From assembly GCF_014202895.1 (NCBI RefSeq), contig NZ_JACHHV010000001.1, positions 1-64,000 on the forward strand: a stretch of 64,000 nt of DNA. Direction: 5' to 3'. This document shows positions 9,210 through 18,844 of the stretch, in pieces (positions within the stretch are counted from its first letter, which is position 1; every line of letters begins with the position of its first letter). The notes below the pieces were generated by a model. It had not been told where the DNA came from, did no database searches, and worked only from the letters and a program-made list of their open reading frames with translations. The stretch comes from Lactovum miscens (lineage in GTDB: Bacteria > Bacillota > Bacilli > Lactobacillales > Streptococcaceae). The position numbers were made by a program, and so were the translations under genes.

Positions 9210-10436
9210 TTATCCCTCCTGAGCTTTTAAAAGTGCTTCTCTCAAGTATTTATCTACTGCATATATGTAAAGTCCGTTAACTCCACGAGTTAATAATACA
9301 TTGAGTTCATTTTTAAGTAATAAATCAGATACTTCTTCTTTTGATCCATCCTTCAGGGTTCGCTTCTGTGTTGCCTTCTTATTCTTACTTTTAGAGGGAT
9401 CAAATATTATTTCACCATCTCTATATGAAACAGAGGGACCAATAATTACACCAGCATAATTCAAGTCAAATCCTTGGATAGTAAAAGTCGAACCTACTTC
9501 ATTTATTGTTTGCTCTTGTTCTGCCCAAGATTTATCTCTATCTTTCTTTGACTTTTTAAGCTGTAAATTCCACGGAAGCTCAAATCCACCTATCTTTACT
9601 TTCCAAAATTCTTTGTTTTCTGGCTTTTTTCCATTGATATACTCCCATCGAATGTTGCAAGTAATCTCGAGATTCCTGCTTCTTCATTCTTAGATTTTGC
9701 CTTTAATCTTTCATACATTTCTTCAACATCATTAAAAATTATTAAGTCATATTTTGAGTCTTTGCGAATTGGATTTATTTTTTGATTATCAATTAGTTCT
9801 CTAATCCAATTAACCGTGTATTCTTCAGCATTAATTCGAAGTTGTTCACCTAAATAGAAATAATTTTCTTTAAGTTTTACCTTTTCAAGCAAATTGGTAT
9901 AATCCTTATTTTCCACAAATTGTTCACGTGAAAGAATTTGGTTTTTATCAAAAACTACAATAACAACTTTTGCTCTATCCAAAATATCTTGAAGTTGGTT
10001 TTCTCCTCTGTAGGATTGCTTACCTTGGGTCCACAGCAAATGTGCTTCGTCGATAATTACAATGTCAACGGGTTTGCTTGGATCATAAGAATTAATAAAT
10101 TTTGTCAGTTTCGAAACAATATTTGAATCTTGTTTGATTAACCTCAATTTCTTCGCCAGTTGCTGGTATACAATTAATTGTTGATTATGATTAATCAAGA
10201 GGTACTACTTCTGGTCACATTTCTCAATTATTTGATTTTCTTAATTTTCTCGTGAAAACTGATTTAGCTCATCAGAACAGTTTTACCAGATCCAGCTTCT
10301 CCCTCAACTATAATAAGTTGACCAGTTTCATCCTTGCTCAACAAGGTTGTAATCTTTGAAAAATTTTTTTGCCTAATATTAAGCTGTCCATTTGTAAATT
10401 TGTGGAACGGAGAAACTTTGAAAAGTGCAGAGTCTC
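9210..10436 (-). pseudogene. DUF2075 helicase-like ATPase, multiply broken
   Basis: Pieces in different minus-strand frames rebuild one protein. At about 10430-10270 comes SPFHKFTNGQLNIRQ and a Walker A, EGEAGSGKTVLM. The frame then breaks with apparent loss of a few codons. 9596-10198 contains the Walker B VDIVIIDEAHLLW. It breaks again near 9642, where TTCGATGGGAG seems to lack one T. 9210-9590 holds GGFELPWNLQL, QGFDLNYAGVIIG and VLLTRGVNGLYIY, typical of the DUF2075 C-terminus. At least two frameshifts make it a pseudogene. Intact relatives are putative DNA/RNA helicases; their link to MazG-like neighbours suggests nucleotide- or phage-related function. Confidence 0.8.
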
Positions 10437-10458
10437 GGGCGGTCTATAATGCCCCTTT

Positions 10459-10951
10459 TTAAAAGGACTTAGGCACATATTGGTCCCAAAACGGTCCTAT
10501 GATTTTTATATCATTATCAAATAATTGATTTTGTTTTTCTAGCTTTTCAAATGGTTCAAAAAATTTGTAATTTGTCAAGTCTTTCAGCAATTAAATCAAA
10601 TGGAATTTCTGCCGTTATTATTTTCGTTTGAGATCTTGCGTTTTTAACATTATTAATCTTTCTAATTGTACTTTCAATTTTTTCTTTATCAACACCAATT
10701 ATCTCAGTAAGCCATATTAAAGTTTCAGGTCGACCAAAACTATTATATATTTTCCTTGCAGAGGAGTTTGGCTTGTGCCTGAAGCCTTTTACTCCATTGA
10801 TTGGCTGATACAGACAATGCATGGTTAGATGTTCCCGTCCACAAGACCGCCATCGTTGACCCTTTTGTTCAAAATTACTATCAAAATTATTAGCCAGAAG
10901 AAACACTTCTAACAAAATAATTGGAGATGTTTTATAATGCCTAAAACTTCC
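10459..10951 (-). pseudogene. Unidentified frameshifted gene
   Basis: One frame gives a conserved-looking protein segment with WRSCGREHLTMHCLYQP, GVKGFRHKPNSSARK and FGRPETLIWLTEIIG. It stops in a run of Ts at about 10555. In the next frame the protein continues FEPFEKLEKQNQLFDND and ends GPFWDQYVPKSF, so a single-base slip in the T-run is likely. The 5' end has no good start codon or SD and runs into a stop at 10952-10954. I cannot assign a family. It precedes the broken DUF2075 gene and probably belonged to the same unit. Confidence 0.55.
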
Positions 10952-10961
10952 TCAATGACCG

Positions 10962-11102
10962 CCCCATAAAAATGAAAAACAAGAATCCGTCGATTATGTA
11001 AAATCACTAATTGAACAAGCAAGAACAAATGCTCGTAATACTGAAATTCCAAAACTCGAAAAATTAATTCAACTCCTTATACCACCAGTGTGGGGCTTTT
11101 AG
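10962..11102 (+). pseudogene. Short plus-strand coding remnant
   Basis: A 43-codon open stretch reads EKQESVDYVKSLIEQARTNA, then a TEIPKLEKLI segment, and ends at TAG 11100-11102. Composition and helix pattern look like real protein, in the opposite orientation to its neighbours. It loosely recalls the N-terminal region of DNA methyltransferase (Mod-type) proteins, but this is only an impression. There is no start signal; it is probably debris from a lost gene. Confidence 0.35.
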
Positions 11103-11121
11103 CACTAGAATTTGTTAATTC

Positions 11122-12165
11122 TTACTTTAAAAATTTTGCTACAAGAGTTAGCAAGTTTTTTTTAATTTCTTCAAAGTCACAATTTAGATCAATTGTGATA
11201 ATACTTATATTATTCCCATTAATTTCGTAATGATGATTTGGTTGTTCCTCTGAATGTGTCTTTGCATATAATAGCATGCCACTTACCGTCTCATCAAATT
11301 TGGCTTGCCAATTATTTACGTAAGCGAAAATTTGATATAAATTGGCTGACTTCTGCTTTGCTACACCACCTTCAAATCGCTTTGCCATATTTTCAGAATA
11401 AAATTTCGTATCGATTATCAATGTTTTATTTTGGTTTTGTACCATGATATCTGTCTGCATTATAGGTAAAGCATCATAAATACCATTGTCAACTTTCCAG
11501 GGTATTTGTGGATGGGTAACGTCATACTGAGTTTCCCTTTTATAAAATGCAAAAATGAATTTTTCGTACAACGAAGACAGCCTTTGCTCATCTTCTAAAC
11601 TATAGTCATTAGAAAAATCTCCGTCTGAAATTAACATTTCTTTATACAATAAGTGGCAGATATCAATTAAAAACTGATACCTAGTATTTTGACGATTATA
11701 TTGAACGTTCTTCCAAAGATTTAAATTCAATTTAACATCTGAAACATTACTAAAATACACCAAAAATCCATAAAATTTCTTGCGCTTATCCTTGGTTAAT
11801 TTAGGGAAATTTGAAAGGTAGAGTATAGTTGCTTTCAATATTTGATTAAGCAATATATCTTCAGAAAACTCATCATAAATAGTCACTAATTTCTTATCTA
11901 CTAATGAGTTTTGTTTGACTGAAGAATTGATATCAATCTTTCCACGGATCACCGAAGTGCGTTCATTAACTCTGATATAGTCTTTCAATAAGCCACTACG
12001 AATTAAAACAGGTACTCCTATCAATAAAATTTCTGAGTAAAGGTCTTTTATATTCTCAAAATCCTCTGCACTAAAATTTTTAAATTCTGAAAAACTTAAT
12101 ATTTGATATGCATAGGCCAACATATAATAAACATTTTTTATCGGAATTGCATCGTTAGTTTGCAT
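11122..12165 (-). CDS. mcrC: McrC-like nuclease subunit of McrBC
   Basis: Endonuclease partner of the McrB GTPase in type IV (modification-dependent) restriction. The N-terminus (IPIKNVYYMLAYAYQ) matches the McrC start. The nuclease core lies at about residues 235-250: LPIMQTDIMVQN followed by KTLIIDTKFY, giving the PD-(D/E)xK-like D...DTK arrangement. The ATG at 12165 is preferred because GAGGGG lies eight bases upstream. It overlaps mcrB by 11 bases, so expression is coupled. Length about 347 aa is normal. It appears intact. Confidence 0.88.
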   Translation of the reverse strand: MQTNDAIPIKNVYYMLAYAYQILSFSEFKNFSAEDFENIKDLYSEILLIGVPVLIRSGLLKDYIRVNERTSVIRGKIDINSSVKQNSLVDKKLVTIYDEFSEDILLNQILKATILYLSNFPKLTKDKRKKFYGFLVYFSNVSDVKLNLNLWKNVQYNRQNTRYQFLIDICHLLYKEMLISDGDFSNDYSLEDEQRLSSLYEKFIFAFYKRETQYDVTHPQIPWKVDNGIYDALPIMQTDIMVQNQNKTLIIDTKFYSENMAKRFEGGVAKQKSANLYQIFAYVNNWQAKFDETVSGMLLYAKTHSEEQPNHHYEINGNNISIITIDLNCDFEEIKKNLLTLVAKFLK

Positions 12166-14260
12166 AATATGCACCCCTCAAACGAGCTGCCCATTCATCC
12201 GCTTTTGTTTCATCATCAAACCAATATTCGTACAGCTGAGGGATAATTTCATATTCAACAACTTCTTCAGTTCGATTATTGGCGTCTTTCTTAAAAGCTT
12301 CACCTACAAAATAACTATGACCAATTTGGAATCCTGTCCCTAATTCTTCAGAAATAACCTTATTGAGTTTTTTAACTTCATCGATAACTGTCAAAACTTT
12401 AGCTGGATTCCCAATATTATTGAGATAGTCTTTAAATGTGCTATTATCGAAAGCAGGACTTATTTCAAAAAACGAGAATCGACGTCTAAGTGCATAGTCT
12501 AATAGAGCAAGACTTCTATCAGCCGTATTCATCATTCCGATTAGGTAGAGGTTTGATGGTACTAGGAATTTCTCATTTGAATAGAGCAAATTAATAGACT
12601 TACCGCGCTTTTCAGTTTCAATCAACATCATTAATTCACCGAAAATCTTACTCATATTTCCTCGATTAATTTCATCAATGATAAAGAAATAGTCACGTTC
12701 GGGATCTCGTTCTGCTTTTCTTGCAAATTTTACAAATGGCCCTTGTTTTAACTCAAAACCATCACTGTCAGCTTTTGGCCGAAAGCCTTCAATAAAATCT
12801 TCATAGCTATAGCTCTGATGAAATTGAATCATCTGAATGCGAGAGTCATCCTTTTCTTCCATCATCAAATAAGCAAGACGATCTGCAATATAAGTTTTTC
12901 CAACGCCTGGCGCACCTTTAAGTATCAAATTTTTTTTATTTTGAAGAACCGATCGTAATCTATTCAGTTGTTCTCCATCTATGAATACTTCTGAAAGAAA
13001 ATCACTAACTGTGTATGGTTCGTTTTCTTTAATAGTTGGACGGGATTCTACATAACGAATATAGTAATCTATGGAACTTCCAGAAACGCCTTTATAACGG
13101 TCGTAAGATTCATCTGCTAATACTGTCTCTTTAATGTTCTTTAAAGCTTCAGTATCTATTTCACCAAATACTGTTACATGAAAAGTATTTTCAATATCTT
13201 TCAAAGATGAGACTTTTTGAGCTATAGTTTTGTCATTCAGATGCTCGCCACTTTGTTGAACTTGTTGAGATAGCCATGTCTTAAACTCATTTACTATAAG
13301 TGAATTTTCATCAATCACTTCCCCATTGATTAAAGAGTCGATGTAAGCGATAAAATCCGGTTTGCGATTGATATTAGTCAAGGTCTTCATCGCAATTTGC
13401 TCTTTCAAATTCCAACTACCATTGTTTGTCCAATTAATTTTACGTCGATGCTTAAGCACTCTAGCATGATTGTCAAAATAATACTCACCAGTAACTACCC
13501 CACGCCCGACTATTTTCTTAACTCCCTCTTTGGCATAAACAATATCACCAGGTTTAATTTCTTGATAAAACTCCCAAACTGCCTTAGAGTCGTTTATTGG
13601 ACGTGTTCCGTCGTTACGATGTTCCGACATTAATTTCTCAATTTCAGCACGTGAGCTATATTGTTCCAAATCACCTAAGTAGTCCCATCCAAGCCCTATC
13701 ACATTTGAATTATAAAATTCATTCCAAAGACCTGCATCACCACCTGGAGCGCATACCCAATAATTAATACTCTCATCAATTTCACCATCGTGAGTTGATG
13801 TTTTCTTATCTTTTTTGGGATATGTTAAAGAAGGATTTTCAGCATAGTACAAGAACTTAAGATATGCCCTCAACAATACTCCTAATGCAGGAATGCCACC
13901 TAGATTATCTGGTTTGCTACGATTGCCTTCTGTGAAAGTCATTTGAGAGTATTTTTCTAACCACTTTATGTTTATCTCATTGAATGAATTTGGATATCGC
14001 TTGTTTATACCCTTAAGGATTACAGGTACGTCTGATTCTGGTTGCTGAGTAATATCTAAATAAATGTTCTTGAACTCTTCAAATGAACGATAGTTAAAGA
14101 AATTTGTAAAGTAGTCCCGTCCATTGTCTAAACTGAAGTCCTTAAATAACTTTCCAAGATTCTCTAAAAACGGTGCATACCAAATTCCAGTTTTTTCACC
14201 TAAATTATCTTTTGACCAATCTGAAAAATATTTTTTCTGATCTTCTGCAGTGATACTCAT
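12155..14260 (-). CDS. mcrB: McrB-like AAA+ GTPase with EVE-like reader domain
   Basis: Motor and recognition subunit of a type IV system that targets modified DNA. The N-terminal ~160 residues are unassigned. About 167-290 resemble an EVE/PUA-like modified-base reader (WVCAPGGDAGLWNEF, IGLGWDYLGDL, KPGDIVYAKEG). The C-terminal AAA+ module has Walker A GAPGVGKT near 447, Walker B YFFIIDEINRGN near 522 and the McrB signature MMNTADRSLALLD near 573. The start has AAGGAG upstream. An EVE-type reader rather than the E. coli N-domain suggests a different base preference. Intact; follows hsdR by 79 bases. Confidence 0.9.
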   Translation of the reverse strand: MSITAEDQKKYFSDWSKDNLGEKTGIWYAPFLENLGKLFKDFSLDNGRDYFTNFFNYRSFEEFKNIYLDITQQPESDVPVILKGINKRYPNSFNEINIKWLEKYSQMTFTEGNRSKPDNLGGIPALGVLLRAYLKFLYYAENPSLTYPKKDKKTSTHDGEIDESINYWVCAPGGDAGLWNEFYNSNVIGLGWDYLGDLEQYSSRAEIEKLMSEHRNDGTRPINDSKAVWEFYQEIKPGDIVYAKEGVKKIVGRGVVTGEYYFDNHARVLKHRRKINWTNNGSWNLKEQIAMKTLTNINRKPDFIAYIDSLINGEVIDENSLIVNEFKTWLSQQVQQSGEHLNDKTIAQKVSSLKDIENTFHVTVFGEIDTEALKNIKETVLADESYDRYKGVSGSSIDYYIRYVESRPTIKENEPYTVSDFLSEVFIDGEQLNRLRSVLQNKKNLILKGAPGVGKTYIADRLAYLMMEEKDDSRIQMIQFHQSYSYEDFIEGFRPKADSDGFELKQGPFVKFARKAERDPERDYFFIIDEINRGNMSKIFGELMMLIETEKRGKSINLLYSNEKFLVPSNLYLIGMMNTADRSLALLDYALRRRFSFFEISPAFDNSTFKDYLNNIGNPAKVLTVIDEVKKLNKVISEELGTGFQIGHSYFVGEAFKKDANNRTEEVVEYEIIPQLYEYWFDDETKADEWAARLRGAYYAN

Positions 14261-14280
14261 GTGCTTTCTCCTTTATATGT

Positions 14281-14342
14281 TAATCAAATTTATAATATGC
14301 ATCATAATCGGCATCTGAAGGTAATTCTTCCATAAAAATTTA
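14281..14342 (-). other. In-frame coding tail after the hsdR stop
   Basis: Directly after ...FDNHRA and the TAA stop (14342-14340), the same frame continues IF then MEELPSDADYDAYYKF-D before a second TAA at 14283-14281. The tail is acidic and coding-like. It could be a former HsdR C-terminus cut off by a nonsense change, or a 17-aa peptide starting at the ATG at 14334, though no SD is seen. Confidence 0.4.
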
Positions 14343-17300
14343 TGCTCGATGATTATCGAAATATTCCATACCAGCATCCGTCCACATTTCTGCTTGTTGC
14401 ACTACGGTTTGAATTGCATCTTCCATTCCTTCTGGTGGATATTCGTATTTACGTAGCAAGCGTTTCACCATTACACGCATTCTTGCACGAGCTGATTCCT
14501 TCTTCTGCCAATCTACTGTTCGACTTTTACGTAGGATATCTGTCAATTCATGAGCCAATGCAACTAATTGGTCATTTTCAATAAAATCTTTAATTGCTGA
14601 GGGTCTCGTCAATGCATCGTAAAATGCCAGTTCCTCATCAGTAAGACCAAGTTCATTACCTTCAGCACTTGCTATTGTCATCTCTTTTGCAAGCTTCATT
14701 AATTCTTGGATTACCTCTTCGTTAGAAATCATACCATTCAAGTATGACTTCATAGCACGTCCAAGCATATCAGAGAATTTTTCTGATTTAACCAAATTTG
14801 TGTGCTTATACATTGTAACTTGCTCTGCAATCAATTTTTTAAGCATTTCTACTGCAATATTTTTTTCTTTCATCTTAGAAATTTCATCTAAGAACTTCGG
14901 ATCAAATAAAGAGAACCCAGTGTCTATATCTGAGAATAAATTGATAACCCCTTCACTTTTTATACTCGCTTTCAATAACTCATTAATCCGATTGTTGATT
15001 TCTTTCAGTGAGAGTGGTTTTCCAGCCCCTGTAATGCGAGTGAGTAAAGTGCGGACAGCCTCAAAATATGCTGATTCAAACCGTTCTTCTGGAGTTAACA
15101 ATGAGCGACAAAGGGAAGCTGCTTGTCTAAGTAATAAGGCTTGCTTTATGTATTCCTCTTTTGCTTTTTCTTCAGGAACTCCTGATAAGAAGTTTACGCC
15201 GCCACTAATTGTTTTAGCTCGCACAAGATCTGTAGCATTTTCAGACATAAATCCTGAGTAGTCAAAACTATGGAAAATACCTCTACAAACTTCTAGTTTC
15301 TCTATAAACTTAGACAATGCGGTTTTAGCAATGTTAGGATCACCAAAATTACCTTTATCTCGATTGGTATAGTCATTCATCGCTTGTTTGAGAGCTCCGG
15401 CTATACCCACGTAATCTACAACAAGCCCACCTTCTTTGTCTTTATAGACCCGATTCACTCTTGCAATAGCCTGCATTAAATTATGCCCACTCATTGGCTT
15501 GTAAACATACATCGTAGCAAGACTTGGAATATCAAAGCCAGTTAGCCACATGTCAACGACAATCGCAATTTTTAATGGATCTCTATTGTCTTTAAACTTC
15601 CTGGCCATTTCATCTTTATGGCTCTTATTACCAATAATATCATGCCACTCCTCAGGATCATTGTTACCCGAAGTCATCACTACACCAATTTTTTCTGTCC
15701 ATTTTGGTCGTATATCTAAAATCTTGTGATAAATTTTCATTGCTATTGATCGAGAGTAAGCAACCACCATAGCTTTACCGGTCAATTCATTTTCTCGATA
15801 ATTTTCATAATGATTAATAATATCAGCCACTAAAGCATCAATCGTTTGATCTGCTCCAAGAATAGAATCTAAACGCCCAAGTTCCTTCTTGCTCTTCTCA
15901 ATAGCATAATTCTCAGCTTCCTTAACCATAACATCATATTCTTCATCAATTTTATTAAGCACGCTTGCGTCAAGTTTCAGATGAATGACTCGACTTTCAT
16001 AATAAACAGGGCGAGTCGCACCATCTTCAACTGCTTGTGTCATATCATAGACATCAATATAATTACCAAAAACCTCAGTCGTTGATTTGTCCTTGTTTGA
16101 AATTGGTGTTCCTGTAAAACCAATATAAGTCGCATTAGGCAACTGGTCACGAATAATGCGGGCAGTTCCTATTTTTATTTTACCGGTGGCAGCATCAATT
16201 TTTTCTTGTAGACCATATTGACCACGGTGTGCTTCATCTGCCATAACTACAATATTTCTTCGCTCCGATAGAGGTGAATCATTCTCTTCGAACTTTTGCA
16301 TGGTTGTGAAAACAATCCCATTAGCTTCACGTCCTGCTAATAGCGCTTGTAGGTTTTCACGGCTATCCGCTTGAATTGGAATTTGACGCAAAAAGTCAGC
16401 ACATTTCGCAAACTGGCTAAACAATTGGTCATCTAAATCATTTCGGTCAGTAATAACTACAATTGTCGGAGAGCTCAGTACTTTTTGTAAAAGATGCGCA
16501 TAAAACACCATAGACAATGATTTTCCACTGCCTTGAGTATGCCAAAAAACACCACCTTTACCATCTGTTTTTGTTGCATGAATAGTCGAGCTTGACGCTT
16601 TATTCACAGCGAAGTACTGATGATAGGCTGCAAGAATTTTTACATCATCCCCAGAGTAGCAAATAAAGTTTTGTAGAATATCTAAGAATCTTTTTTTATC
16701 AAACATTCCTTCAATAAAAGTATCCCACTGGGCATATTGGATATTTTCATAACTTCCATCAACTGTCTTCCATTCCATGAAACGGTCTTCACCACCAGTA
16801 ATCGTACCAGCCTTAGAGGTTGCTTGATCACTAATGACACAAAAAGTATTGTAGTTAAATAAAGATGGAATTTCCTTTTGATAAGTCTTTAGTTGTAAAT
16901 AAGCATCTGAAACATCAGTTTCTTCTCGAGATGGACTTTTCAATTCAAAAACAACAACAGGAAGACCGTTTAAGAAAACAATAATGTCTGGGCGTTTATT
17001 ACTATTTTCAATAATTGTCCACTGATTAATAACTTCAAAAGAGTTGTTTTCAACATTATCAAAATCAACTAGTCTAACGATACCAACATGTTGTTCTCCT
17101 TTATAAAAGTAAGATACTTCAATACCATTTTGTAGCCACTCAGTAAACTGTTTGTTTTTTTGAATTAATGAACCATTTTCAAAGCGCATCAACTTATTCA
17201 CCGCTTCACTAATCGCAATAGATGGCAGATTTGAATTTACTCGCTCCAAAGATGACGTTAACTCTGATAAATATATTGATTCCGTATAATCCCGATCTAT

Positions 17301-17384
17301 ATCTGGCCCATATTCATAGTCATATCCCATTTGTTTAAACAACTCAATGACTGCATTTTCATAATTTCCTTCAGCAAACACCAC
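14340..17384 (-). CDS. hsdR: Type I restriction enzyme R subunit HsdR
   Basis: Motor/nuclease subunit of type I restriction. The N-terminal RecB-like nuclease has PDIIVFLNGLPVVVFELKSP at about 131-150 (catalytic D and ExK). Helicase motifs follow: Walker A HTQGSGKSLSM near 281, DEAH in VMADEAHRGQYG near 380, FTGTPI, and AIARVNRVYKDKEGG for motif VI. The C-terminal helical region contacts HsdM. The start is GTG with AAAGGAG eight bases upstream. At 1014 aa it is near full length, but an in-frame reading continues after the stop (see the separate entry). Confidence 0.95.
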   Translation of the reverse strand: MVFAEGNYENAVIELFKQMGYDYEYGPDIDRDYTESIYLSELTSSLERVNSNLPSIAISEAVNKLMRFENGSLIQKNKQFTEWLQNGIEVSYFYKGEQHVGIVRLVDFDNVENNSFEVINQWTIIENSNKRPDIIVFLNGLPVVVFELKSPSREETDVSDAYLQLKTYQKEIPSLFNYNTFCVISDQATSKAGTITGGEDRFMEWKTVDGSYENIQYAQWDTFIEGMFDKKRFLDILQNFICYSGDDVKILAAYHQYFAVNKASSSTIHATKTDGKGGVFWHTQGSGKSLSMVFYAHLLQKVLSSPTIVVITDRNDLDDQLFSQFAKCADFLRQIPIQADSRENLQALLAGREANGIVFTTMQKFEENDSPLSERRNIVVMADEAHRGQYGLQEKIDAATGKIKIGTARIIRDQLPNATYIGFTGTPISNKDKSTTEVFGNYIDVYDMTQAVEDGATRPVYYESRVIHLKLDASVLNKIDEEYDVMVKEAENYAIEKSKKELGRLDSILGADQTIDALVADIINHYENYRENELTGKAMVVAYSRSIAMKIYHKILDIRPKWTEKIGVVMTSGNNDPEEWHDIIGNKSHKDEMARKFKDNRDPLKIAIVVDMWLTGFDIPSLATMYVYKPMSGHNLMQAIARVNRVYKDKEGGLVVDYVGIAGALKQAMNDYTNRDKGNFGDPNIAKTALSKFIEKLEVCRGIFHSFDYSGFMSENATDLVRAKTISGGVNFLSGVPEEKAKEEYIKQALLLRQAASLCRSLLTPEERFESAYFEAVRTLLTRITGAGKPLSLKEINNRINELLKASIKSEGVINLFSDIDTGFSLFDPKFLDEISKMKEKNIAVEMLKKLIAEQVTMYKHTNLVKSEKFSDMLGRAMKSYLNGMISNEEVIQELMKLAKEMTIASAEGNELGLTDEELAFYDALTRPSAIKDFIENDQLVALAHELTDILRKSRTVDWQKKESARARMRVMVKRLLRKYEYPPEGMEDAIQTVVQQAEMWTDAGMEYFDNHRA

Positions 17385-17632
17385 GTTTAACTCTCCTTTA
17401 CAAATATCTTAATAGCAATTTCCAAATGAATCGTCTACCGATTATTTATAATAATCTCCTCTACTATCCCAGATTAATTGAATCATCCACAAATATTACT
17501 GCAGTTGAAGCTTTAGCTATTAATGTGGTGGAATGACTTGTAAACTATTTCCATAAATTTTTATCGATAATGCAACTTTCATATTGCGACTTCTTTCTTT
17601 GGTAAATCATCATTTAGTGGCTTATTAGTGGC
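17385..17632 (-). other. hsdS-hsdR gap with a possible AbrB/MazE-like fragment
   Basis: This 248-base gap breaks an otherwise overlapping operon. At 17582-17520 a 20-codon frame reads MKVALSIKIYGNSLQVIPPH. The GNSLxVxxP pattern resembles the start of AbrB/MazE-type antitoxins, which then ends abruptly. It may be a remnant or chance. A good SD (AAAGGAG) serves the hsdR GTG start. Confidence 0.3.
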
Positions 17633-18844
17633 TTAGTTGATTACTGAGACTTCTCCAGACATCAGTTTGGGGAGAAGTGAGTCTCTTGTTTTGACTAATT
17701 TATCATTCTCTAAGATATTATTGTTGATTTTCTCAAATATTGGCATAGTCAGCTTAGAAAATTCATCAAGCACTGCAGGTGTTGGCAAAGTTATTTTAGC
17801 TTTTTTGAAAATGTCTTTTCGATAAAAATCGCGAGCACTACCACTAGACCATCCACGAACTTTATTATTAATATTTTTTACATGAAAGTGGATAAATGAC
17901 TCAGGAACTTCTGGTCTAATTGATCTAAAACACCACATATTCTGATTTTGCAACGAAGGAATGTTCAGCTCTGTTACCAGACTAATCTTTCCGACACTTG
18001 CCCCAACCATAACTAGGACAGTGTCAAACTTACGGAAGACAAAATTACGGTATTTAGTATCCTCGTAGAATTCTTCTGGCAACATAATCAAGTCGTTATT
18101 ATTAACATAACCATTCTCAAAGTTAGTTGTACGAATCATACGAGTTCCTTCAGCAACGTAGTCTTTACTTTTAAATGCGTAGCCGTTTTGAACAGTTGAG
18201 ATTTCGTCAAAATCAATTTCTTCCCAATCTGATGGAAGATCACGACCAAAAGGTTCATAATCGACGAACCAAGAGTTGAAAATAGCTTGAGCTATATCCG
18301 CTAAATGATGATTTATCTTCTTGTTATTCTCAATTTTTTCATCTAAAGCAGATAAGGTCTTTGCAATTTTACGCTGAATTTCGAAAGGATAATCAGGAAC
18401 TTCATATTTCATGATTGCCGTTTTGTCACCACGCGGCATTTTCGTTCCTTTAGACGTAGCTGTATCGTAATTAAAAAAATTATCATTTGCTAATACATAA
18501 TATAAAAATTTAGAGTAGATTTTGCTATTTGCCCTAATCACTAAAACATCATTGGAGCAACCTCCATCTTCTTTTGTGTACCATATTTTCTTAAAGTAGG
18601 GTCGAATATTCGAAATAAGGATGTCTCCTTTTTTATAACCTGACGTTGTTTTACCTGTTGGCAATTTTGCTGCTTTAGTTATACCTTCTTTATTAGGCAA
18701 TATATTCTCAGTTGATATATAGTTGTCCAACGTCAACTCTGCAATATTTACACGGTCACCAGCATAACTAGAAACATCTGATAGAATTTTAGAAGTCAAA
18801 CCCAATCGCCCCCAATCTCTCACGTATTTCATCTTCAAGTTCAT
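17633..18844 (-). CDS. hsdS: Type I specificity subunit HsdS
   Basis: DNA-recognition subunit shared by methylation and restriction complexes. It has two target recognition domains separated by conserved helices. The central one reads FEIQRKIAKTLSALDEKIEN, followed by AQAIFNSWFVDYEPFG; the C-terminal counterpart ends LVKTRDSLLPKLMSGEV. TRD1 spans roughly 20-150 and TRD2 roughly 200-360. The start is uncertain: the frame overlaps hsdM by up to 56 bases, and a GGGGG-preceded TTG inside the overlap is also possible. At about 400 aa it is full length. There is no second hsdS or inverted repeat, so no sign of phase variation here. Confidence 0.92.
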   Translation of the reverse strand: MNLKMKYVRDWGRLGLTSKILSDVSSYAGDRVNIAELTLDNYISTENILPNKEGITKAAKLPTGKTTSGYKKGDILISNIRPYFKKIWYTKEDGGCSNDVLVIRANSKIYSKFLYYVLANDNFFNYDTATSKGTKMPRGDKTAIMKYEVPDYPFEIQRKIAKTLSALDEKIENNKKINHHLADIAQAIFNSWFVDYEPFGRDLPSDWEEIDFDEISTVQNGYAFKSKDYVAEGTRMIRTTNFENGYVNNNDLIMLPEEFYEDTKYRNFVFRKFDTVLVMVGASVGKISLVTELNIPSLQNQNMWCFRSIRPEVPESFIHFHVKNINNKVRGWSSGSARDFYRKDIFKKAKITLPTPAVLDEFSKLTMPIFEKINNNILENDKLVKTRDSLLPKLMSGEVSVIN

